From Treponema sp. UBA6852 (GTDB lineage: Bacteria; Spirochaetota; Spirochaetia; Treponematales; Treponemataceae), in contig DKDI01000048.1 in the NCBI GenBank assembly GCA_002449305.1, positions 121,075 through 172,318 of the forward strand: DNA of 51,244 bases, written 5' to 3'. Below are positions 26,142 to 34,562 of this stretch, one piece after another. Under the pieces are notes generated by a model. It was not told where the DNA came from. It searched no databases and saw nothing but the letters and a program-made list of their open reading frames with translations. Positions within the stretch are counted from its first letter, which is position 1. Each line of letters opens with the position of its first letter. A program made the translations under genes and the position numbers.

Positions 26142-27280
26142 ATGAAACAGGAAATTGTTTTCAGCGGGCAGGCAGACGCGGAAAGTGCCGTGCAGGAGTT
26201 GGTCAGAAAGTTGAATAATCCGCCGGAAAGTTACAACGCGGTGCTTTTCTTCCATCGTCGGACTACGACTTTGAAATTCTTTCAACTTTGCTGCATGAGA
26301 AATTCAGCGGAGCGCAGGTTGTAGGAACAACGACTTCGGGTGAAATCTCAAAGCAGGGATTCACGAGCCATTCAATAGTTCTGACTGCGCTTTCTTGCGA
26401 CAGAACAAAATTTTCAGGCGTTGTGTTCGACGGAGTTGACAAGTTTCCGATTGTGCATAAAAAGGAGCTTGAGGATGCGGCGGCAAAAATCGGAATAAGA
26501 TGCGCAGATCCCACATCGCACAGGAACGCGTTCGCCATAACTTTCGTGAACGGACTTTGCAACGCGGAGGAAGCCCTCCTCTCATTTTTCTATGCGGTCA
26601 TAAAAAACGACGACTTCATGATAGCAGGCGGTTCAGCCGGAGACGACCTTAAATTCAAGCGGACATTCGTAAGCTGCAACGGAAAAGTCGTTTCTGACGG
26701 AGCCGCCATTCTTTTTGTGAAGACTCCGCTTCCGTTTTTCATCCAGAAGGAAAATATTTTCACGCCGTCAGGAAAGCGCACAAAAATCACCCAGGCGGAC
26801 ACATACATCAGAAAAATAATCTCGCTTGACGGAATGAATCCGCGCAGGCGTTACGCGGAGCTTTTGGGAATTCCTGAGTCCAAGGCAGACTCGGCGGCGC
26901 TCACAAATCCGTTCGGAAGGGTTTTCGGCGGACACACTTTCATCTCGTCAATCGCGGGCTTCAATCCGGACGGAACGATAAATATGTACTCGCGCGTCCT
27001 TGCGAATTCAACAGTCGAGCTGATGGAGCTTGTTCCGATAAAAGAAAAAATCGAGGAGTCGCTGAATTCCGCGCTCAGGGAAATTCCGCATCCGGGATGC
27101 ATAATCCTTGTAAACTGCATCCTGCGCACGATAATCTTCCAGCAGCAGGGAATCTGCGACCAGATATGCAAGCTTTACGGCTCGCACGGACTTGATTTCG
27201 CGGGATTCTCAAGCTACGGAGAGCAGATCGGACGGATAAATTCAAACCAGACTTTGGTCAGCATCATAATCGGAGAATAA
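26142..27280 (+). pseudogene. FIST-domain sensor, frameshifted near 26252
   Basis: A FIST (F-box and intracellular signal transduction) sensory protein, a small-ligand-binding family. The first 37 residues (MKQEIVFSGQADAESAVQEL...YNAVLFF) are in one frame. The rest is in another, from SSDYDFEILSTLLHEKFSG to the stop at 27280, with GTTTSGEISKQG and FVNGLCNAEEALLSFFYAV of the FIST N-domain and GGHTFISS/SRVLANSTVELMELV of the FIST-C domain. Adding one base at about 26252 (TTC TTC GCA TCG) would restore VLFFASSDY. It may be a real mutation or a sequence error. Confidence 0.8.
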
Positions 27281-27281
27281 C

Positions 27282-28169
27282 ATGGACAGAATGACAGCGA
27301 TAAACGGCGGAAAGGAACTTGCGAAAATACTAATGGACTGCTGCGCGAAAAACGCGGCTGGAAATTCCGGGGCGCAGGACTACATAGACAGGATGACAAA
27401 CGACTCCGGGGCGGACAACGAGGAGAACACCGCGCTCAGGGAGCTTTCTGATTCGGGAGAGAAGCTTTCCGAGAATGCAGGCGAGCTGATTGAGAACTTC
27501 AAGCGGAATGCGGAAGGCAACGGACAGATTTTCAAGGCGTTCGAGAATTTCAGTCAGGATGTAGACAAGGTTTCCAGAAACAACAACAGCCTCAAGTCAA
27601 GCATCGACAACTTCGGCGAGCAGATCAAAAAAATCATGAAGCACATGGACGACATCTCAGAGATTTCAGAGCGGACAAACCTACTCTCGTTCAACGCGTC
27701 GATTGAGGCGGCTCATGCCGGAAGTGCCGGAGTTGGATTCAGAATCATTGCAAATGAGGTCAAGAAGCTTTCCGAGAACACGAAAAAGGCTTCGGATGAA
27801 ATCACGAAAATGGTCGGCGCGCTTCAGGACAAGCTTGAGCAGCTTTCGGAACAGAGCAGGCAGAATTCACTTCTTCTGTCCTCGCTTGTGGACTCAACGG
27901 GCAAGTCAAAGGAAATCGTCTCTCAGATGAGCACGGACACCGACATGAATTCCCAGTGCGCACAGAACATGCTTGAGCTTATTGAGCAAAACCGCAAGAG
28001 CATCGACTCCGTACTACAGACCGTAAAAAAACGCAACATCGAGCAGCTCAAGGAATTCGCGGACAACGCATCTCAGAACCTGATTCTCTTCAACGACATA
28101 ATCTCCTTCTCAATCGAAATCGACCAGATTTTCAAATACCTTGAGTCGCAGGAACATTCAGCGCAATAA
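27282..28169 (+). CDS. Soluble methyl-accepting-type signalling protein
   Basis: A 295-residue cytoplasmic transducer without transmembrane segments. The MCP hairpin tip is clear at about residues 127-168 (ISERTNLLSFNASIEAAHAG, then FRIIANEVKKLSENTKKASDEI). Upstream and downstream helices are coiled-coil. It would bind CheA/CheW. It starts one base after the FIST stop, so the FIST protein is probably its sensory partner, as in other FIST/MCP pairs. G+C and codon use are higher than in neighbouring genes. Confidence 0.88.
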   Translation: MDRMTAINGGKELAKILMDCCAKNAAGNSGAQDYIDRMTNDSGADNEENTALRELSDSGEKLSENAGELIENFKRNAEGNGQIFKAFENFSQDVDKVSRNNNSLKSSIDNFGEQIKKIMKHMDDISEISERTNLLSFNASIEAAHAGSAGVGFRIIANEVKKLSENTKKASDEITKMVGALQDKLEQLSEQSRQNSLLLSSLVDSTGKSKEIVSQMSTDTDMNSQCAQNMLELIEQNRKSIDSVLQTVKKRNIEQLKEFADNASQNLILFNDIISFSIEIDQIFKYLESQEHSAQ

Positions 28170-28203
28170 AAGCGGAAGGCATATTCCAGTCCCGGAGCAT
28201 TTT

Positions 28204-28308
28204 TTGTGTTCCAGGGGAATTTTTGACATAAACAAAACCTCCGTTGAAATCACACAGGAAGAAATTCCTGTAAAATTCCAAGACGGAGGCTCGCTAAAGC
28301 AGATTTAA
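28204..28308 (+). CDS. Possible 34-residue protein overlapping a stem-loop
   Basis: A TTG-started ORF, six bases after GGAG (28194-28197). The peptide contains DINKTSVEITQEEIPVKF and is followed by TAA. The same DNA forms a strong stem-loop (28238-28289), so it could be non-coding instead. I do not recognise the peptide. It follows the MCP gene by 34 bases. Confidence 0.3.
   Translation: MCSRGIFDINKTSVEITQEEIPVKFQDGGSLKQI
28238..28289 (+). other. Two-part stem-loop
   Basis: CCTCCGT (28238-28244) pairs with ACGGAGG (28283-28289). Inside, ACAGGAA (28254-28260) pairs with TTCCTGT (28265-28271) around a GAAA tetraloop. There is no U-run, so it is not a simple terminator. It could be a small RNA, an mRNA-end stabiliser or a mobile-repeat remnant. 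Confidence 0.5.
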
Positions 28309-28374
28309 GCTGAATCATAAATACAATGCAAAACATTTTATTTATGATTGCATTGTACCTTTCAAAATCAGCTT
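28307..28374. other. Nested and competing inverted repeats between MCP and argG
   Basis: AAGCTGA (28307-28313) and TCAGCTT (28368-28374) enclose two further pairs: AATCATAAAT (28313-28322) with ATTTATGATT (28340-28349), and ACAATGCAA (28323-28331) with TTGCATTGT (28348-28356). The order is A1-B1-A2-B2, so the inner stems compete. It holds the argG stop codon and may shape both convergent mRNA ends. Confidence 0.6.
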
Positions 28375-29737
28375 ACTCAGTCGGGCGTTTCTTAAGCTTT
28401 TTACTTTTAAGGACTGCCTGACCTTCTCCAACTTGCTGCTCCATCATAGCGCGAACTTTCAAAGGCAAGCCAAACAATGTAATAAAGCCCTGTGCATCTT
28501 TGTGGTCATACAACTCACCAGTCTTGAACGAAGCAATGCTTTCATTGTACAGACTGTATTTTGAATAAGAGCCTGCTCCGCGGATTGCGCCCTTGCACAG
28601 CTTGAGTTTTACCCAGCCAGTAACAGTTTCTTCTGTTTTATCAACAAACGCCATGCAAGCGTCAAACAAAGTTGTAAACCATTTTCCGTCATAGATAAGT
28701 TCTGCAACTTTTATAGAAAGCTGCTGCTTGTAATGGTATGTGTCGCGATCCAAGCAAAGGTGCTCCAGCATTCTGTGCGCAAAATAAAGAATTGCTCCGC
28801 CTGGAGTTTCGTAAACGCCACGGCTCTTCATTCCTACACAGCGGTTTTCGCAAATATCAACAAGACCAATTCCGTTTCTTCCGCCGATTTTGTTAAGTTC
28901 AAGAAGAAGCTTAAGGGCATCCATTTTTTTGCCATTAACTGCAACAGGAATTCCTTTTTCAAAATCAATCTTAACATATTCGCCAGCAGCAGGAGCTTCT
29001 TCAGGCACAACTGTATTCTTAAGCATATGCTTGTAGTTAGGCTCATTTTCTGTTTTTTCAAGCTCAAGACCTTCATGGCTCAAGTGCCAGATATTTTCAT
29101 CGCGGCTGTAAGACTGATCCTTTTTCATCGGAACTTCAAGCTTACGGTCTTCAAGATATTTGATTTCAGCTTCACGGCTGTCCATATTCCATTTTGGGTC
29201 ACGCCATGCGGCAATAACTTTCAAGTCTGGAGCAAAAGCCTTGATTGCAAGCTCAAAGCGAACCTGGTCATTTCCCTTTCCAGTTGCTCCATGACAAATT
29301 GCAACAGCCTTTTCCTGGCGAGCATATTCAACAAGAATTTTTCCAATAAGAGGACGCGCAGTAGAAGTTCCAAGAAGATACTCATCTTCATAAATTGCAT
29401 TTGCCTTCAAAGCCGGCCAAACATATTCTTCAATATATTCCTGACGTGCGTCTACAACATAGCAAGCAGAAGCTCCAGTTTTCAAAGCGCGGGACTTGAT
29501 TGCCTTCCAGTCATCTCCCTGTCCAACATCAATGCAAACCGCAATAACATCATAGTCATAGTTTTCTTTGAGCCATGGAATGATAACAGTTGTATCAAGA
29601 CCACCTGAATAAGCCAAGACAACCTTATCCTTTTTTGATGCCGCAGATTTCGCAACTTTTGCTGTTGCCTTTACAGCTTTTTTCGCAGTGGATTTTACAG
29701 CCTTTGCTGCTTCAGAAACTTTTTCTTTAACTGCCAT
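28373..29737 (-). CDS. argG: Argininosuccinate synthase with basic N-terminal tail
   Basis: ArgG joins citrulline and aspartate using ATP. Residues 38-454 match the family: the PP-loop AYSGGLDTT at 42-50, CIDVGQGDDW, TSTARPLIGKILVE, GATGKGNDQVRFE and YETPGGAILYFAHRMLE. Residues 1-37 form an extra tail almost entirely of Ala, Lys, Val, Ser and Thr (AAKAVKSTAKKAVKATAKVA), like histone H1 tails, which ArgG enzymes normally lack. There is an ArgR-type operator upstream at 29818-29845. The ORF is open throughout, so the tail is probably translated. Confidence 0.95.
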   Translation of the reverse strand: MAVKEKVSEAAKAVKSTAKKAVKATAKVAKSAASKKDKVVLAYSGGLDTTVIIPWLKENYDYDVIAVCIDVGQGDDWKAIKSRALKTGASACYVVDARQEYIEEYVWPALKANAIYEDEYLLGTSTARPLIGKILVEYARQEKAVAICHGATGKGNDQVRFELAIKAFAPDLKVIAAWRDPKWNMDSREAEIKYLEDRKLEVPMKKDQSYSRDENIWHLSHEGLELEKTENEPNYKHMLKNTVVPEEAPAAGEYVKIDFEKGIPVAVNGKKMDALKLLLELNKIGGRNGIGLVDICENRCVGMKSRGVYETPGGAILYFAHRMLEHLCLDRDTYHYKQQLSIKVAELIYDGKWFTTLFDACMAFVDKTEETVTGWVKLKLCKGAIRGAGSYSKYSLYNESIASFKTGELYDHKDAQGFITLFGLPLKVRAMMEQQVGEGQAVLKSKKLKKRPTE

Positions 29738-29817
29738 AACAACGCCTCTTATAAAGAATTTTTCAGTAATCTTATTTTCAGTTTGAATAAATCCTAAATA
29801 AAATTACTGTATGCATA

Positions 29818-29845
29818 GAATATACATTTTTATGAATAAATATGC
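29818..29845 (-). promoter_or_regulatory. ArgR operator upstream of argG
   Basis: On the minus strand this reads GCATATTTATTCATA, three bases, then ATGTATATTC. It matches the argR operator at 24 of 28 positions. It lies 81 bases before the argG start and contains a possible TATATT -10 element. Confidence 0.7.
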
Positions 29846-29849
29846 AATA

Positions 29850-30626
29850 TCAAAATGAATAAAAAACAAAAGCCGCTTGAACAGTAAAGTGTTTTTGTTT
29901 TTCTTCCAATGGCAAATTCTGCGGAAGCAATGCTGTCTGCCGTCTAAAAGAGCCGTACTTAAACGCTCCGTTTTCCTTAAAACAGCAAGTACATTCCTTG
30001 TTTATAAAAACATTTCCATCAGGAATGCCTATTTTCTTCAAAAGAAAAAGATTAGCTTTTGCAAGGCTCAATGAATATTTATTCCCATCAATAAAAGAAA
30101 CACAGTCGCTTCCAAAATTTTCTGCAAAATATTCAGCGCGGTCTTTATCAATGGAATAACAGCACGAATTTATATGCGGTCCCAAAACAAAGCACAAGTC
30201 ACAAGGACTAGAATCATATTTTTTATTCAGCATATAAAAAGCTTCCGCTGCAATTCCAGTTCCCTTCCAACCAGAATGCAGAACACCAAATACATTTGAG
30301 TTTTTATCATAAACAAAAATCGGCATGCAGTCCGCAACAGTTACCGCAGGAACAATAAATTTATTTGAAGTAAGAATTCCATCTCCCTTCTTAAAAAAAA
30401 TTTCATCCGCGCTAGAAACTTCATACACAGTTTTTGAATGAATGAGCTCCGGCTGCGCAACTTTTCTTTTTTCAGCGCAAATAGAAGAAAAAAAATTATC
30501 ACGCACTGAATTATTTTCATTCCATCTGAACCGCATATTTCCAGACGACAAAACCGACATTCCCCACAATGGAGCAGAAGGCAAAGGTTTTCCGTTGTAA
30601 AAAAAATTTCCTTTCAAAAAGCTCAT
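29850..30626 (-). CDS. pgeF: Multi-copper/laccase-domain protein (purine nucleoside phosphorylase type)
   Basis: A 258-residue YfiH/PgeF (DUF152) protein. The zinc-site residues are visible: His in PELIHSKTVYEV, Cys in VADCMPIFVYD, and His in GVLHSGWKGTGIAAEAF. The family is reported to act on purine nucleosides or on muropeptide synthesis errors; which applies here is unknown. A downstream Cys cluster (NKECTCCFKENG) near residue 210 is notable. It overlaps the upstream gene by four bases and is co-oriented with argG. Confidence 0.85.
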   Translation of the reverse strand: MSFLKGNFFYNGKPLPSAPLWGMSVLSSGNMRFRWNENNSVRDNFFSSICAEKRKVAQPELIHSKTVYEVSSADEIFFKKGDGILTSNKFIVPAVTVADCMPIFVYDKNSNVFGVLHSGWKGTGIAAEAFYMLNKKYDSSPCDLCFVLGPHINSCCYSIDKDRAEYFAENFGSDCVSFIDGNKYSLSLAKANLFLLKKIGIPDGNVFINKECTCCFKENGAFKYGSFRRQTALLPQNLPLEEKQKHFTVQAAFVFYSF

Positions 30627-32344
30627 ACTGAAATATTTTCCATTTCTATAATTGCCTGCAAGACTTCGGATGCAAATTTTATGCTATACGCAAATTTTGC
30701 AAGATTCTCTTTAAACTCTTTATTGTCCGCGCCCATTATCTTATTTAAATTTGCAAGCGGTCCGTAATAAACAGTTGACTTTTCGCCAAGCATCGCAAAC
30801 AAAAGATTTTCAAAGCCCGTTAAAAACTTTGCAAACGAATCCGCCAAATCCAAGGCATTTCCTTCAATTTCAAAAAGAATGCTGCGAAGTTTTTCCTTAT
30901 CCGGTTCTTTTTCAGAAGAAGCATAATGCGCAATTTCAGAACCGTACTCTCCAGAAGATGAAAGCCGCTCAACAAGAAAATCATTTTTGCTGATAATAGA
31001 ATTCAATTTAGAAATCATATCAGAAAACTCATACATATTTTCCTTTATTGAAAACTTTCCTTCCAAAGTAATTGTGCTTAAAAGCTGCTTGTACTTTGGG
31101 AACTCATTCTTTAAATAATAATTCAAAAAGCCAATCGAGCATTCATATTTTTCATTGTAGTCGCCGCCAATTTTTTTCCACGGACGTGAAGGATACTTTG
31201 GAAAATCTTCAAGTGAAAAATAAGTTTTGAGTTTTTTCTTTATTTCCGATTTTTTAAAATCCTTGTTCCACATTTTAAGCCGTTTGTCCAAAACAACTTT
31301 CCATTGCTCTTTGAATTTCTGAAACCACAAGTCGCTGTAGCTTAACGGCAACGGAGAATAAAGGGAATTTTCAAAAATCACTTTTCCAAACTTCTTAAGC
31401 GGAATTTTTTCTGCAAACGTATTTAACAAAGAAATTTCTGCGGACGATGAATTTACTTTTTCTGAAATCTCCTCATATGAAGAAGCCGAGTAGCTCCACA
31501 AATCCTTCTGCGGAATTCCAGACATAAAAAGAACAGAAAGAGTTGTATCTGAGCATTCAAGCCGCCCCAAAAGAATTCTTGCAAGGCTGTCAAAATCATC
31601 TTTTATCTGCGAAAAAGAACAAGTGCGTCCGGAAGTTCCAGAAGAGAATTTTGACATTGCAGTGCCAAGCGGAATTTTCACAAACATTCTAAGCCGTTCA
31701 AATTCACGGGAACAAGCTGACATTTTAACTTTCTTTTCAGAAGAAATTCCAGAAATGATTCCGTCAAGCTTTGTAAAAAGAATATTTCTTATGTCCGCAG
31801 GCAAAGGCTTTTCAAAAGAATAACTGTAAACATCGCACGAAGATTTTATCTCTTGAACAATTTCAGGCATTACAGTAAAACCAAGCAAAAAATAAAACAG
31901 TCCTGTATCCTGTTCAATTGAATCAAACGAAGGCTTAAAAAAATCCCGCACGCGCTTTAAATCCAAAAGCTCAGAATAAAATCCAGAAAGAAGAAGTTTA
32001 TTTTTGCAGTCAATTACATCAGGAAAATCATGTTCCAAACTTTTTGAAAGAGAAGCAACAACAGAATTATTGTAAACAGTTTCAATGCTGGAATTCAAAA
32101 ACAAAGATTTCAGCCATATAATGAATCTGAATAAAAGCGGCTCTTGCCTAAGTTTTTCCGAAAGAGTCAGTTTGTCTTCTCTACGCTTTTCCTGCTCAAG
32201 CTGAATGTCAGATTTTTCAGAAGGAAAAGAAACATCAAGTTTATCCTGCTGAATCTGGCTCAAAATATCAGAGCGTTCCTCTTTTGAAAGATTTGACGCA
32301 AGAACTTCAAAATTGCTTTTTGCTGATAAATTTTTATTTTCCAT
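30623..32344 (-). CDS. Large cytoplasmic protein of unknown function
   Basis: A 573-residue protein without a signal peptide or clear membrane segments. The N terminus is charged (LSKEERSDILSQIQQDKLDVSF, EKRREDKLTLSEKLRQEPLLFRFIIWLKSLF). A helical and mostly soluble body follows, with many Ser/Lys/Glu/Phe stretches. I do not recognise the family. It is likely a treponeme-specific conserved protein. It starts the short pgeF operon and is separated from argD by a terminator. Confidence 0.75.
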   Translation of the reverse strand: MENKNLSAKSNFEVLASNLSKEERSDILSQIQQDKLDVSFPSEKSDIQLEQEKRREDKLTLSEKLRQEPLLFRFIIWLKSLFLNSSIETVYNNSVVASLSKSLEHDFPDVIDCKNKLLLSGFYSELLDLKRVRDFFKPSFDSIEQDTGLFYFLLGFTVMPEIVQEIKSSCDVYSYSFEKPLPADIRNILFTKLDGIISGISSEKKVKMSACSREFERLRMFVKIPLGTAMSKFSSGTSGRTCSFSQIKDDFDSLARILLGRLECSDTTLSVLFMSGIPQKDLWSYSASSYEEISEKVNSSSAEISLLNTFAEKIPLKKFGKVIFENSLYSPLPLSYSDLWFQKFKEQWKVVLDKRLKMWNKDFKKSEIKKKLKTYFSLEDFPKYPSRPWKKIGGDYNEKYECSIGFLNYYLKNEFPKYKQLLSTITLEGKFSIKENMYEFSDMISKLNSIISKNDFLVERLSSSGEYGSEIAHYASSEKEPDKEKLRSILFEIEGNALDLADSFAKFLTGFENLLFAMLGEKSTVYYGPLANLNKIMGADNKEFKENLAKFAYSIKFASEVLQAIIEMENISV

Positions 32345-32408
32345 AATCTGATTCTATTCTATGAAAAGAAACAGGAAATGTAAAGATTTTATTTTTATAA
32401 GAATATCT

Positions 32409-32441
32409 AAAAAAAAATGCTCCCAATAATGCAAGGGAGCA
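32409..32441 (-). terminator. Terminator after argD
   Basis: On the minus strand GCTCCC (complement of 32435-32440) pairs with GGGAGC (complement of 32419-32424) around a ten-base loop, followed by nine T. It ends the argJBD transcript. Confidence 0.9.
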
Positions 32442-32457
32442 AAGATAATGCAATTTT

Positions 32458-33615
32458 TTATTTTTCAAGAACTTCCTTTATAATAGAAAGACCTTTGTCA
32501 ATTTCCTTGTAGCCGATATTTAAAGGCGGAACTAAGCGCAAAACATTTTTTCCTGCTGTAGAAAAAAGCACACCTTTTTCGAGGCAGAGTTTTTCAACTT
32601 CAACAGGATTTTTTGAAACTTGAATTCCAATCATAAGACCTCTTCCGCGCACATCTTCTACACAAGGCAAATTCCAGCTTTTTACAGTGCTTTGAATATA
32701 TTCGCCTTTTTCAGAAACAGAAGCCAAAAATCCGTCCTTTAAAAGCTCATGCAAAACAACGCTGGCCGCACTGCACGCAAGAGGATTTCCGCCGAAAGTT
32801 GACTGATGATCCCCAGCCGCAAAAACATTGCCTTTTCCGCGGTAAAGGCAAGCGCCCATAGGAATTCCGCCGGCAACAGCTTTTGCAAGCGTTACAACTT
32901 CCGGATTTATTTCAAGCTGTTCGCTTGCAAGAAGAGTTCCAGTGCGCCCCATTCCAGTCTGAACTTCATCACAGATTACAATTGCGCCAGCTTTTCTTGC
33001 AGCTTCTGCAGCCGCCTTTGCCCATTCTTTATCAAGAGGAAAAACACCGCCTTCGCCCTGAACACATTCCATCATCAGCGCGGCAGTCGTATCATCAAAA
33101 GCATCTTTTAAAGAATCATAATCGTTTGGCTTTATAGTTTTGAATCCTTCAACATAAGGTGCAAAAGTTTCAGGGTGAAAAATATCCTGGCCAGTCGCAG
33201 TAAGAGTTGCCATCGTGCGTCCATGAAAAGAATGCTCCAGCGTTACAATGGTTTTTCTTTTTGAGCCGCCGTTCAGCTGTCCGAATTTGCGGGCAAGTTT
33301 TATGGCAGCCTCATTTGCTTCCGCTCCGCTGTTTCCAAAGAACACGCCTTCAAAACCTGTAGCGTCTAAAAGTTCATCCGCATACTTTACGCCAATGTCG
33401 CTAAGAAAATAATTGCAGACATGAATCTGTTTTTTTGCCTGGCTAGACACAGCTTTTACAAGCGGCTTAAAATTATGCCCCAAGCTGTTCACTGCAATTC
33501 CCGCAAGAAAATCAATATATTTTTTTCCATTTATATCTGTAAGAACAGAACCTTTGCCGCTTTTAAAAACAACATCAAAAGATCCGTAGTTATTTAAAAC
33601 CTTTTTGCTTCCCAT
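32458..33615 (-). CDS. argD: Acetylornithine aminotransferase
   Basis: ArgD, 385 residues, a class III PLP aminotransferase that makes N-acetylornithine. Recognisable are GNSGAEANEAAIKLARKFG near residue 95, FHGRTMATLTATG near 128, the PLP Asp in VICDEVQTGMGRTG near 213, and the PLP lysine in VTLAKAVAGGIPMGA near 243. It lies eight bases after argB and precedes the terminator. Confidence 0.93.
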   Translation of the reverse strand: MGSKKVLNNYGSFDVVFKSGKGSVLTDINGKKYIDFLAGIAVNSLGHNFKPLVKAVSSQAKKQIHVCNYFLSDIGVKYADELLDATGFEGVFFGNSGAEANEAAIKLARKFGQLNGGSKRKTIVTLEHSFHGRTMATLTATGQDIFHPETFAPYVEGFKTIKPNDYDSLKDAFDDTTAALMMECVQGEGGVFPLDKEWAKAAAEAARKAGAIVICDEVQTGMGRTGTLLASEQLEINPEVVTLAKAVAGGIPMGACLYRGKGNVFAAGDHQSTFGGNPLACSAASVVLHELLKDGFLASVSEKGEYIQSTVKSWNLPCVEDVRGRGLMIGIQVSKNPVEVEKLCLEKGVLFSTAGKNVLRLVPPLNIGYKEIDKGLSIIKEVLEK

Positions 33616-33623
33616 GTTAACCT

Positions 33624-34562
33624 CTAGTAAATCATAGTTCCAATTCCGCGGTCGCTGAACATTTCTATCAAAAGCGAATGAGGAACGCGGCCGTCAATAA
33701 TATGAGTGCGCGGAACACCTCCGTTGCGGGCAAGCATGCAGCACTCAATCTTCGGAATCATTCCGCCTGCAATTATTCCTTCCTCTATATATTTTTCAAC
33801 GTCTCCAATATGAATCCGCTGAATCAAAGACTTCGGATCGTTCACGTCTTTTAAAACGCCAGGCACGTTTGTAAGCTGAACAAATTTTTCAGCATGAAGA
33901 GCCACAGCAATTTTCGCAGCGGCAGTGTCGGCATTTATGTTGTAACGGACATTGTCTCCATCGCAGCCCAAGGCAACGGTTGAAACTACAGGGATAAAAT
34001 TCTGCTCCAAAAGGGACTCAAGAATTTCCGGGTTCACTTCTGTAACTTCCCCGACAAAGCCCAAGTCCTGTCCGTCTTTTTGGATTTTCACAGCCTTCAA
34101 AAGTCCTGAATCAACTCCGCTCAAGCCAACAGCCTTTCCGCCGTTTTCAAGAAGAAGAGCAACAATGTCCTTGTTCAGTTTTCCAGTCAAAACCATCTGG
34201 ACAATCTCCATTGTTTCCGCATCAGTGTAGCGAAGTCCGTTTATAAATTTGCTTTCCTTACCGACTCTTCCAAGCATATTGTTAATCTCAGGTCCGCCGC
34301 CGTGAACAAGCACAACATGGATTCCTATTGTATTTAATAGAACAATATCTTCCATTACGTGCTTCTTTAAATCCGCATTAAGCATAGCGTTTCCGCCGTA
34401 TTTTACGACAACAACTTTTCCGACCCAATGCTTAAAATAAGGAAGAGCCTGAACAAGCACATCAGACCAATGAGCATTGTCAAGCCGAGGATCAATTTCT
34501 TCTATATCAGGTTCATTTGTATTCAATTTTTTGCTCCGTGCTTTAGGTTCTATAATCGCCAT
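33624..34562 (-). CDS. argB: N-acetylglutamate kinase
   Basis: ArgB, 312 residues, phosphorylating N-acetylglutamate. The glycine loop is VVKYGGNAM near residue 52 and the substrate loop VLVHGGGPEINNML near 85; later YNINADTAAAKIAVALHAEKFVQLTNVPGV matches the amino-acid kinase core. It has an N-terminal extension of about 28 residues. The start overlaps argJ by 20 bases. No argC is in the window. Confidence 0.94.
   Translation of the reverse strand: MAIIEPKARSKKLNTNEPDIEEIDPRLDNAHWSDVLVQALPYFKHWVGKVVVVKYGGNAMLNADLKKHVMEDIVLLNTIGIHVVLVHGGGPEINNMLGRVGKESKFINGLRYTDAETMEIVQMVLTGKLNKDIVALLLENGGKAVGLSGVDSGLLKAVKIQKDGQDLGFVGEVTEVNPEILESLLEQNFIPVVSTVALGCDGDNVRYNINADTAAAKIAVALHAEKFVQLTNVPGVLKDVNDPKSLIQRIHIGDVEKYIEEGIIAGGMIPKIECCMLARNGGVPRTHIIDGRVPHSLLIEMFSDRGIGTMIY

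Noticed and set aside
26252..26253. FIST gene as two separate proteins
   Set aside because: The first frame encodes only the start of the domain, and the second has no good start site; together they form one FIST protein.
28307..28374. H-type pseudoknot
   Set aside because: The two inner stems abut with no connecting loop bases, which is hard to fold; competing hairpins are more likely.
28733..29608. A 291-codon ORF opposite argG
   Set aside because: It is the antisense shadow of argG; the encoded sequence has no family features.
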